Positions 1 to 5,193 are shown, numbered from the stretch's first letter. The stretch is DNA of 6,453 nucleotides from an uncultured Collinsella sp. (GCA_900544875.1 UQWS01000040.1:1-6453); one strand, 5' to 3'. Notes: generated by a model from the sequence alone, not told the origin. Translations and numbers: made by a program.

Positions 1-786
1 GCCACAACCAAGCATCGTAAGGGCGCGCAGGACGCCAAGCGTTCCGCCCTCTTCTCCAAGCTCAGCCGCAACATCACCGTTGCTGCCCGTCTCGGCGGCG
101 ACCCGCTGCCCGAGAACAACGCCAGCCTCGCCGCTGCCGTTGCCAAGGCTAAGGCTCAGTCCATGCCTAAGGACAAGATCAAGTCTGCTATCGATAAGGC
201 CTTTGGTTCGGGTGCCGACGCCGCCGTCTATGAGAACATCGTGTACGAGGGTTACGGTCCCGCCGGTGTCGCCGTCTACGTCGACTGCCTGACCGACAAC
301 CGCAACCGCACCGCTGCCGACGTCCGTTCCGCCTTCTCCCACGCTGGTGGCAACCTGGGCACCTCCGGTTCCGTCGCCTTCCAGTTTGAGCGCAAGGGCC
401 AGATCGTCGTTGCCAAGGAGATCCTGGACGAGAACGCCAAGAAGGAGACCATGATCGCCAACGGTGCTGCCGGTGACGAGGATGAGTTCATGATGGCGAT
501 CGCCGAGGCCGGTGGTGAGGACTACGAGGACGCCGGCGAGGAGTGGATCGTCTGGACCGCTGCCAACGACGTCATGGCTGTCTCCAAGGCACTCGAGGAG
601 CAGGGCGTCCAGGTCAAGGGCTCCGAGACCACCATGGTCCCGACCACTCCGACCGAGGTCTCCGGTGCCGACGCCAAGAAGGTTCAGCGCCTCATCGACC
701 GTCTTGAGGAGCTCGACGATGTCCAGGACGTCTACAGCACCATGGACATGACCGACGAGGTCATCGCTGCCCTCGAGGAGGAGTAG
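1..786 (+). CDS. yebC: YebC/PmpR/TACO1-family translation factor (5' truncated)
   Basis: The reading frame is open from base 1 to the TAG at 784-786, giving 261 residues. The start lies just outside the window: the first residues (ATTKHRKGAQDAKR) align with the family N-terminus, which normally begins MAGHSKW, so only about 7 residues are missing. Family landmarks in order are HRKGAQDAKR (residues 5-14), YEGYGPAG (82-89), the signature DNRNRT (99-104) and GGNLGTSGS (116-124), followed by the acidic C-terminal domain ending in a Glu run. YebC proteins were long annotated as transcriptional regulators. More recent work on YebC and mitochondrial TACO1 supports a cytoplasmic ribosome-associated role that relieves stalling on proline-rich stretches. 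The full length of about 268 residues is slightly above the usual 240-250, mainly because of acidic insertions around residues 140-180. The gene is followed by its own terminator, so it is probably not co-transcribed with the envelope operon downstream. Confidence 0.97.
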   Translation, partial: ATTKHRKGAQDAKRSALFSKLSRNITVAARLGGDPLPENNASLAAAVAKAKAQSMPKDKIKSAIDKAFGSGADAAVYENIVYEGYGPAGVAVYVDCLTDNRNRTAADVRSAFSHAGGNLGTSGSVAFQFERKGQIVVAKEILDENAKKETMIANGAAGDEDEFMMAIAEAGGEDYEDAGEEWIVWTAANDVMAVSKALEEQGVQVKGSETTMVPTTPTEVSGADAKKVQRLIDRLEELDDVQDVYSTMDMTDEVIAALEEE

Positions 787-787
787 C

Positions 788-819
788 GCCCGCACGGATT
801 GAGCCGTGCATATCTGGGC
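788..819 (+). other. Small hairpin in the yebC 3' untranslated region
   Basis: GCACGG (792-797) and CCGTGC (804-809) form a perfect 6-bp stem with a 6-nt loop. Flanking GCCC (788-791) and GGGC (816-819) could extend the stem across an internal asymmetric gap. No T-run follows, so this is not an intrinsic terminator by itself. It may protect the 3' end or be chance in GC-rich DNA. Confidence 0.3.
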
Positions 820-855
820 ATAATGAAGCGAGCATGCAAGCCTCGTGGAATAGAT

Positions 856-897
856 GAGCCGGATCCGCGTGCATGAGGCACCGGACCCGGCTCTTTT
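856..897 (+). terminator. Rho-independent terminator of yebC
   Basis: The 12-base arms 856-867 (GAGCCGGATCCG) and 882-893 (CGGACCCGGCTC) pair except for one A/C mismatch. GTGC (869-872) and GCAC (878-881) extend the helix inward past a bulged C868, leaving a 5-nt loop. A TTTT run (894-897) follows directly. This is a strong intrinsic terminator placed 70 bases after the yebC stop. Confidence 0.88.
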
Positions 898-902
898 ATA
901 AT
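874..902 (+). promoter_or_regulatory. Candidate promoter for the amaP-DUF2273-asp23 operon
   Basis: A perfect -10 consensus TATAAT sits at 897-902, sharing its first T with the end of the yebC terminator. It lies about 50 bases upstream of the amaP start. The -35 position for a 17-bp spacer (874-879, TGAGGC) is a poor match, and there is no TG extension before the -10. Either this promoter needs an activator, another sigma factor is used, or the TATAAT is partly fortuitous. It is the best promoter-like sequence between yebC and amaP. Confidence 0.4.
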
Positions 903-952
903 GATGCGAATCGTTTTGCATTCTGTGGATCGAGATTTGAAGGGAGCGCTGC

Positions 953-1498
953 ATGCGCGTGCTCAAACGAGCCCTGGCGATCGTGTATCTTGCCTCCGCC
1001 GTCGTGGCGCTGGGTACGTTAGTCTGCCAGTTTTGGGGGCCATATACCTATCGCTTTATGCTGCTGATGCGCGATCCGCTGCCTCGCATCGTTGTTACGG
1101 CGTGCGGCGGTGTCGTGGCGCTCGGCGTGCTCGTGGGTTTCTTCCGCCTGATGTTTGCTCGTCGCGAGCCGTCCTGCGTGCATCCGGCGGGGGAGCGCAA
1201 TATCGAGGTCACGCTCGCTGCCCTCTCCTCGTGTGCCCGCACCGCGGCAGAGCGCGACGACCGAGTGATGATCGAGCATGTCGAGGCGCGCGTGCAGGGC
1301 TCCGACGAATCGCACGTCCGTTTTAAGGTTGACGCCATCGCGCTCGACGACCGGGACGTGGCCTCCCTTGCAGCCGCGATGCAGCAACGTATCGAGGAGG
1401 CCTGCGACACTATGCTCGGCACGCCGGGCACGACTGCGCGCGTTCGTTTTTTGCCGTCCAAGACTACCGTCCAGACCGTGGAGGTTTCCGGTGAGTGA
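953..1498 (+). CDS. amaP: AmaP-like membrane anchor of the alkaline-shock (Asp23) cluster
   Basis: The product has 181 residues. Two hydrophobic segments (about 7-27 and 45-68) form a hairpin, with a short polar loop between them. After the basic turn around FARREP (68-73) comes a soluble domain of about 105 residues. That domain, with an IEVTLAAL start, a central VRFKVDAIAL strand and a VRFLPSK end, looks like the Asp23-like half of AmaP proteins. In Staphylococcus aureus AmaP anchors Asp23 at the membrane; the same role is inferred here from the fold and from asp23 two genes downstream. The start is set by AGGGAG (941-946), 6 nt before the ATG. The gene overlaps the next one by 8 bases, indicating translational coupling. 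Identity is by domain layout and context rather than a strong motif. Confidence 0.8.
   Translation: MRVLKRALAIVYLASAVVALGTLVCQFWGPYTYRFMLLMRDPLPRIVVTACGGVVALGVLVGFFRLMFARREPSCVHPAGERNIEVTLAALSSCARTAAERDDRVMIEHVEARVQGSDESHVRFKVDAIALDDRDVASLAAAMQQRIEEACDTMLGTPGTTARVRFLPSKTTVQTVEVSGE
1480..1484 (+). promoter_or_regulatory. Ribosome binding site that fixes the GTG start of the DUF2273 gene
   Basis: GGAGG lies inside the last codons of amaP, 6 nt before the GTG at 1491. It decides in favour of this GTG over the in-frame ATG at 1635, which would remove 48 residues. Confidence 0.75.
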
Positions 1499-1868
1499 TA
1501 CCAATCAAGACAAGACCGCCCGCACGCCGCGCCTGACTATCGATCAGAGCGCCGCGCCGGCAGGCGAGGTCGTCGATCCCAAGGTAGAGGGTACCGAGTC
1601 ACATGACGCGGTCGCCGATGATTTTGATGAGGCCATGGGTCTCATCAAGGGTACGGGGGCAGCCATCTGGAGCTATGCCGTCCGTCATCCCAACACCACG
1701 CTTGGAGCCGTCGCTGGTTTTGTGCTCGCCGTGCTGGTGCTCACGCTCGGCCTGTGGGATACGCTCGTCATCGCTTTCTTTGTGCTGATCGGCGCCGTGA
1801 TTGGCCAGATCCGCGACGGCGAGAACGGGATCGTCAACTTCTTCGGCCGTCTGTTTAGCGGCCGCTAG
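1491..1868 (+). CDS. DUF2273 small two-pass membrane protein
   Basis: Starting at GTG 1491, the product has 125 residues. It has a polar, acidic, probably disordered N-terminus (1-55), then the compact family core: RHPNTTLGAVAGF (65-77), a first membrane segment (about 69-87), the turn GLWDTL (87-92), a second segment (about 91-107) and the basic/acidic end IGQIRDGENG (104-113). This matches DUF2273, a family almost always found between amaP and asp23 genes and thought to belong to the same membrane-bound envelope-stress assembly. Family members are usually only 60-80 residues, so the N-terminal extension of about 55 residues is unusual. The gene overlaps amaP by 8 bases, with its Shine-Dalgarno inside amaP. 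The biochemical function of the family is unknown. Confidence 0.85.
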   Translation: MSDTNQDKTARTPRLTIDQSAAPAGEVVDPKVEGTESHDAVADDFDEAMGLIKGTGAAIWSYAVRHPNTTLGAVAGFVLAVLVLTLGLWDTLVIAFFVLIGAVIGQIRDGENGIVNFFGRLFSGR

Positions 1869-1912
1869 CATGTATTCGACCGCCGCGTGTGCGGTGGGCA
1901 TAAGGAGGAACC

Positions 1913-2434
1913 ATGGCTTTTAACACGAAGGTCGATGTGGCCGATACCGAGCTCGAGGTAGACGAGACCGTCACCGCCGAGGCCGAGGACGTAACGCTCG
2001 AGGACGAGGCGCTCGTCGAGGCCGAACCCGCCGACGATGCGGACGAGGATGATGGGGAAGCGGACGAGTCCGAGGACTCGCTGACCTATTCCAACGGTGT
2101 GATCGAGAAGATCGTCGCCATGGCCACCCGCGAGGTACCGCACGTCCTGGGCATGAAGGGCAACCTCATGCACTTTGTGCAGGAGCAGTTTGGTGCCGAG
2201 AATCTGACCAAGGGCGTGACAGTCGAGGTCACCGATGACAACCGCGTGGTCGTTAACATTTCCGTCATTATCGAGTACGGCGCCTATGCGCCCGCGATTT
2301 TCGACGACGTTAAGGCGCGCGTGACCGAGCGTCTGGCTGCGATGACCGGCCTTGAGGTGGCAGGCGTCAACCTGCGCATCGAGGATGTCATCACCCCCGA
2401 GGAGTACGAGCACCGCACCAACCAGCACGAGTAA
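1913..2434 (+). CDS. asp23: Asp23/Gls24-family envelope stress response protein
   Basis: The product has 173 residues and no membrane segment. Residues 57-160 form the Asp23 domain: a start like LTYSNGVIEKIVAMATREV (57-75), VLGM (78-81), LTKGVTVEV (98-106), the strand VVVNISVIIEYG (112-123), then a helix and the closing MTGLEVAGVNLRIEDV (144-159). In S. aureus this protein is abundant and membrane-associated through AmaP, and its loss triggers a cell-wall stress response; the same job is inferred here. The N-terminus is unusually acidic: 25 of residues 8-56 are Asp or Glu, with no Lys or Arg. AGGAGG (1903-1908) precedes the ATG by 4 nt. The gene lies 44 bases after the DUF2273 stop, is last in the operon, and its TAA stop falls inside a duplicated repeat. 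A second gls24-type paralogue, common in Firmicutes, is absent here. Confidence 0.92.
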   Translation: MAFNTKVDVADTELEVDETVTAEAEDVTLEDEALVEAEPADDADEDDGEADESEDSLTYSNGVIEKIVAMATREVPHVLGMKGNLMHFVQEQFGAENLTKGVTVEVTDDNRVVVNISVIIEYGAYAPAIFDDVKARVTERLAAMTGLEVAGVNLRIEDVITPEEYEHRTNQHE

Positions 2435-2464
2435 CCTACCAAAAAGGTAACCTGCCAAAAAGGG
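2433..2464 (+). repeat. 16-bp tandem direct repeat at the asp23 stop codon
   Basis: AACCTACCAAAAAGGT (2433-2448) is followed without a gap by AACCTGCCAAAAAGGG (2449-2464), with 14 of 16 positions identical. The first copy begins inside the TAA stop codon of asp23 (2432-2434). The second copy forms the left arm and start of the loop of the hairpin at 2449-2485. Confidence 0.85.
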
Positions 2465-2485
2465 ACAGGTTTATTTTGGCAGGTT
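2449..2485 (+). repeat. REP-like palindromic element after asp23
   Basis: A perfect 12-bp inverted repeat, AACCTGCCAAAA (2449-2460) with TTTTGGCAGGTT (2474-2485), encloses a 13-nt loop containing GGGACAGG. TTTT at 2484-2487 follows, so it could help termination. A near-identical design recurs at 5143-5174. GGGACAG...TTTATTTT-type palindromes of this kind are known as dispersed REP-like sequences in several bacterial groups, often linked to RAYT transposases. Assignment to that class is inference, because no other copies can be counted from this window. Confidence 0.6.
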
Positions 2486-2503
2486 TTATCTGCGAAAACG
2501 TCA

Positions 2504-2545
2504 AACGGCCGGTCGCACGGATGTATGTGCGGCCGGCCGTTATTT
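2504..2545 (+). terminator. Terminator of the amaP-DUF2273-asp23 operon
   Basis: The arms 2504-2518 and 2527-2541 pair over 15 bp with a single G-U wobble at T2513. The loop is 8 nt (2519-2526), and TTATTT follows. The stem is very GC-rich (CGGCCGG core). The T-run is imperfect, but stem strength and position after the last gene of the operon support termination. Confidence 0.8.
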
Positions 2546-2568
2546 GTATGCCCCCGATGTAGGCATAC
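2546..2568. promoter_or_regulatory. Operator-like inverted repeat upstream of the YitT gene
   Basis: GTATGCC (2546-2552) and GGCATAC (2562-2568) form a perfect 7-bp inverted repeat with a 9-bp spacer. It begins just after the terminator and 90 bases before the YitT start. It could be a dimeric regulator site or a minor hairpin; no regulator is identifiable. Confidence 0.35.
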
Positions 2569-2586
2569 CGCTCGTCTAACTAGGGG

Positions 2587-2614
2587 TTGCAATCGTCACG
2601 TTCCGCGTTACCCT
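2587..2614 (+). promoter_or_regulatory. Weak candidate promoter of the YitT gene
   Basis: TTGCAA (2587-2592) resembles a -35 box. It is followed after 16 bp by TACCCT (2609-2614), which keeps only T, A and the final T of the -10 consensus. The position is sensible, between the upstream terminator and the start at 2658, but the match is weak. Confidence 0.25.
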
Positions 2615-2657
2615 AATGGGCGCATTGTTTCCAAATTGTTAACGAGGGGTTGCCGTA

Positions 2658-3680
2658 ATGGCTGACGAGCGCGAAACAGAAAGCAAGGCATGGGCGATTG
2701 AGGCCGCCGCGGCAGAGGCGGCATCGCGAGCTGCCGAGGAGCTACATCGTCCTCCCGTGGTGCCGATGGAGCGCGTGGTCGATCGCACCGATATCGAGCG
2801 CGGCGAGCGTGCCGGCCAAAAGCGCAGCCAAGAGCCAGGCTTCCCGCGCTTTTTCGCCGAGCTCAATCTAGGTCTGATTCTTACGGCTTTTGCCATCGTT
2901 GCGTTTAAAACCCCTAATCACTTTGCTTTTGGCGGCACCTCGGGCGTGTCGGTCATTCTGTCCACGCTGTTCCCGACCCTGCCCGTCGGCGTCTTTATGT
3001 GGATTATCAACGCGGTTCTCGTCGTCTTGGGCTTTATCTTTTTGGAGCGCAAGGCAATCCTGTGGAGCGTCTTCGCCTCGTTTGCGCTGTCCGCCTATGT
3101 TTCGCTGTTTGAGCTTTTTATTCCGACCGATGTCTCGATGACGGGCGATATGTGGCTCGACCTGTGCTTTGCCGTGATTCTGCCGGCGCTCGGCAGCGCC
3201 ATCGTTTTTGATATCGGCGCCTCGACGGGCGGCACGGACATCCTCGCTATGATCCTCAAACGCCGTACCACACTCGAGATTGGCCGCGCGCTGTTGCTGG
3301 TCGATATCGGCATCGTGACCATCGCGGCCTTTTTGTATGGTCCGCGTATCGGTCTGTATTGCGTGCTCGGCCTGTTTGCCAAGACGCTTGTGGTCGACAA
3401 GGCCATCGAGAGCATTCATCTTCGTAAGGTCTGCACGATCATTTGTTCCGAGCCCCTTAAGGTCGAGGAGTTTATCGTCAAGCATCTCAACCGCACGGCG
3501 ACCATCAGCCGCGGCTACGGCGCCTTCTCGGGCAAGTGCGTGACGGTGATCATGAGCGTGCTGAGCCGTCGCGAGGCCGTGCAGCTGCGCCGTTATGCGC
3601 GCGAGGTCGATCCTGGTGCCTTTATCACGATCGTCGACAGCTCCGAGATCGTCGGCAAGGGTTTCCGCGGCACGAACTAG
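2658..3680 (+). CDS. YitT-family membrane protein with C-terminal DUF2179 domain
   Basis: The product has 340 residues. The N-terminal stretch (about 1-62) is polar, Ala/Glu/Arg-rich and probably cytosolic. The membrane domain (about 66-250) carries the family signatures FGGTSGVSVIL (91-101) and DIGASTGGTDILA (185-197), with hydrophobic segments near 69-84, 112-130, 134-155, 168-185, 211-228 and 230-246. Residues 255-337 form a DUF2179 domain, with RGYGAFSGK (285-293), DPGAFITIVD (318-327) and the closing VGKGF (332-336). YitT-family proteins are widespread integral membrane proteins, some proposed as transporters or exporters; the substrate here is unknown. GAGGGG (2644-2649) lies 8 nt before the ATG. 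The gene appears to be transcribed alone, since a terminator precedes it. Typical family members are 280-290 residues, so the N-terminal extension accounts for the extra length. Confidence 0.93.
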   Translation: MADERETESKAWAIEAAAAEAASRAAEELHRPPVVPMERVVDRTDIERGERAGQKRSQEPGFPRFFAELNLGLILTAFAIVAFKTPNHFAFGGTSGVSVILSTLFPTLPVGVFMWIINAVLVVLGFIFLERKAILWSVFASFALSAYVSLFELFIPTDVSMTGDMWLDLCFAVILPALGSAIVFDIGASTGGTDILAMILKRRTTLEIGRALLLVDIGIVTIAAFLYGPRIGLYCVLGLFAKTLVVDKAIESIHLRKVCTIICSEPLKVEEFIVKHLNRTATISRGYGAFSGKCVTVIMSVLSRREAVQLRRYAREVDPGAFITIVDSSEIVGKGFRGTN

Positions 3681-3724
3681 CGCGGACACACTCGTCAAAC
3701 AATCGAAAAGCGCCTCGCGCGTTG

Positions 3725-3749
3725 CAAATACGTCATCTAAGAGTATTTG
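3725..3749. promoter_or_regulatory. Operator-like inverted repeat upstream of the zinc-ribbon gene
   Basis: CAAATAC (3725-3731) and GTATTTG (3743-3749) are perfect 7-bp inverted arms with an 11-bp spacer, set in an AT-richer patch between two genes. The arms overlap a possible weak promoter, TTGCAA (3722-3727) and TATTTG (3744-3749) 16 bp apart. There is no T-run, so it is not a normal terminator of the YitT gene. A repressor-type site is plausible but unproven. Confidence 0.35.
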
Positions 3750-3815
3750 TCCTCACATTGGGTGATAATGATGCCAAAGACATCGTTTGCGATCCAGGTG
3801 ATTCGCTCTAGATAC

Positions 3816-3821
3816 GAAGGG
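3816..3821 (+). promoter_or_regulatory. Ribosome binding site choosing the zinc-ribbon start
   Basis: GAAGGG lies 9 nt before ATG 3831 and directly abuts the in-frame ATG 3822. This spacing favours 3831, which also places the zinc ribbon at residue 3, as usual for the family. In-frame starts further upstream (ATG 3768, TTG 3747) have no convincing Shine-Dalgarno. Confidence 0.6.
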
Positions 3822-3830
3822 ATGATTTCG

Positions 3831-5135
3831 ATGTTCTGTTCGCAGTGTGGCGCCCCCATGGGCGATAACGACAAGTTCTGCGGCGTGTGTGGTGCCCCCA
3901 ATGCCGGTGCTGCAGCTTCCACCCCTCAGGGTCAGCCTCAGCCTCAGCAGTTTGTTCCTCAACCTGTCGCGAACGCGTCCAAGGGCTGCACGGCTCAGGC
4001 GTTTGAGGATATGACCAAGACTCCGGGCGTGCTGCAGCGCGTGTGCCAGATTGCCTTTTTGCCGGCGCTTATCTGTGTCGTGTCGGTACTCGTGCTGTTC
4101 ATCCCCGTTATCGGCGGTATTGCGGCTGCCATCGGCTTTTTGGCTGCCTACGTGGCGAGCGTGTGCGGTTCGGGCTTTGGCATCGAGTGGGGTCGCGACC
4201 TGTCGCTTAAGATCGATGACGGCATGGGTCGTCCGTTGATGCGTTCCACGTCGTTTGGTCTCGGAATCTTTTCGAGCGTTATTTCGGTCGTGCTCGAGGT
4301 TATCGCTGCCATTCCCATTATCGGTGTAGTGCTTTCGCTGGTGGAGGGCGTGGTAATTGGCGCCGCGGGCTCGTATTCTTATTACGGCTCTTATGCGCTC
4401 GAGGCTGCGCTGTTTGGCTCGCTTGGCCTGCTTGTCCTGGCTATGATTGCCACGGCGGTCCTGGGGGTCTTCTTTAAGATGTTCGCCGACATTGCCGTGA
4501 TGCACTTTGCGGTGACCGGTCGCGTCGAGAGCGCGTTTTCGCTCGATAAGGTTTGGGCAGCCTTTAAGAACAATAAGACCAAGCTGTTCTGCGCTTCGTT
4601 CCTTCCCGAGTTTTTGACGGGCCTGGTCGCCAACGTTGTCACATGGATCTTGACGGTCGTCTTTGGCGCCGTTGCCTCTGTCGGTATGTATAGCTACTAC
4701 TATCGTCCTACGGGTATTGAGGCGATTGTTGCCGGCGGTGGCATCACACTCGTGCTGTTCCTGGTGCTGGTCGCTTTTGTCACCGTATTTCTTACGGTCT
4801 TTGGCAAGATGCTCAAGCATCGTGCCGTTGGCTATTGGGTCGCACGTTATGCAAGCGAGTGGGTTGACGAGGACAAGGACGACGTCCTGACTTTTGTATT
4901 GCCCTTTGAGAAGAAGTCCGCTCCTTCGGGTTACAGCGCTCCGGATGTTGCGTCTGAGCCCAAGCCCGCGCCCGAGCCGGCGCCCGTGCCTGAGCCTGAG
5001 CCCGAGCCCAAGCCTGAGCCGGCACCTGTACCTGAGACTGCGCCTGAGCCCGAGTCCGAGCCTGAGCCAGCGCCTGTGCCTGCGCCTGAGCCGGCGCCCG
5101 AGTCAAGTTCCGACGAGGGCCCTCAGGACGAGTAG
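3831..5135 (+). CDS. Zinc-ribbon multi-pass membrane protein with Pro/Glu-rich tail, function unknown
   Basis: The product has 434 residues. The N-terminus is a one-zinc ribbon with CSQC (3-6) and CGVC (17-20). A Gln/Pro/Ala linker follows (21-50), then a membrane domain with hydrophobic segments at about 74-93, 95-112, 143-172, 195-216, 262-285 and 300-325. Soluble stretches include GIEWGRDLSLKIDDG (117-131) and an amphipathic AFSLDKVWAAFKNNKTK (235-251). After KMLKHRAVGYWVARYASEW (326-344) and an acidic turn comes a tail (363-434) dominated by Pro-Glu/Pro-Ala dipeptides. The layout recalls zinc-ribbon proteins with a DUF4013-like membrane domain, but I could not confirm the family. An even number of segments would put both ribbon and tail in the cytosol. 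The flanking genes give no functional clue, and the gene is probably monocistronic with its own terminator. The in-frame extension to ATG 3768 cannot be fully excluded. Confidence 0.85.
   Translation: MFCSQCGAPMGDNDKFCGVCGAPNAGAAASTPQGQPQPQQFVPQPVANASKGCTAQAFEDMTKTPGVLQRVCQIAFLPALICVVSVLVLFIPVIGGIAAAIGFLAAYVASVCGSGFGIEWGRDLSLKIDDGMGRPLMRSTSFGLGIFSSVISVVLEVIAAIPIIGVVLSLVEGVVIGAAGSYSYYGSYALEAALFGSLGLLVLAMIATAVLGVFFKMFADIAVMHFAVTGRVESAFSLDKVWAAFKNNKTKLFCASFLPEFLTGLVANVVTWILTVVFGAVASVGMYSYYYRPTGIEAIVAGGGITLVLFLVLVAFVTVFLTVFGKMLKHRAVGYWVARYASEWVDEDKDDVLTFVLPFEKKSAPSGYSAPDVASEPKPAPEPAPVPEPEPEPKPEPAPVPETAPEPESEPEPAPVPAPEPAPESSSDEGPQDE
4956..5102 (+). repeat. Imperfect short repeats encoding the Pro/Glu/Ala tail
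   Basis: About 49 codons alternate Pro with Glu, Ala, Val or Lys (residues 376-424 of the zinc-ribbon protein), built from variants of the hexamer CCTGAG. The block EPAPVP occurs three times (residues 382-387, 396-401, 412-417). No two prolines are adjacent. Such tracts typically form stiff extended linkers and vary in length between strains through slippage; the variation is inferred. Confidence 0.8.
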
Positions 5136-5142
5136 CATGCCG

Positions 5143-5174
5143 CCTGCCATTTGGGGACGGGGTAGAAATGGTGG
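5143..5174 (+). repeat. Second REP-like hairpin, after the zinc-ribbon gene
   Basis: CCATTT (5147-5152) pairs with AAATGG (5166-5171) around a 13-nt loop containing GGGGACGGGG (5153-5162). Outer CC (5143-5144) and GG (5173-5174) can also pair across a small internal loop. It starts 8 bases after the stop codon. It shares CCTGCCA, the stem plan, the exact loop length and the GGGAC(A/G)GG core with the element at 2449-2485. Confidence 0.55.
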
Positions 5175-5193
5175 AAATAACGCTTGACAGATG

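Noticed and set aside
901..1326. A plus-strand open frame overlapping amaP in another frame
   Set aside because: It starts within the promoter-like region without a Shine-Dalgarno, is rich in Arg/Cys/Ala, and conflicts with the better supported amaP frame.
1879..1895. ACCGC/GCGGT mini-hairpin between the DUF2273 gene and asp23
   Set aside because: The stem is only 5 bp with a 7-nt loop and no T-run; too weak to call attenuation or processing.
2583..2653. Direct repeat of GGGGTTGC (2583-2590 and 2646-2653)
   Set aside because: Only 8 bp, and the second copy is partly the ribosome binding site of the YitT gene; likely coincidence.
2868..3698. A 276-codon minus-strand open frame opposite the YitT gene
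   Set aside because: It mirrors the codon bias of a well-supported YitT gene and has no recognisable motif of its own.
3753..4820. A 355-codon open frame on the minus strand opposite the zinc-ribbon gene
   Set aside because: The translation is a low-complexity His/Arg/Asp-rich shadow with no domain or membrane pattern. The plus-strand frame has clear zinc-ribbon and membrane features, and long antisense frames are expected in high-GC DNA.
4956..5102. Idea that the Pro-rich tail is a YebC-dependent stalling substrate
   Set aside because: The tail alternates Pro with other residues and has no Pro-Pro pair, so a strong polyproline stall is not expected. Being near yebC is not evidence of a link.
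5184..5189. Perfect TTGACA -35 box after the zinc-ribbon gene
   Set aside because: The -10 position 17 bp downstream falls in the terminator loop and shows no TATAAT-like sequence, and no plus-strand gene follows.
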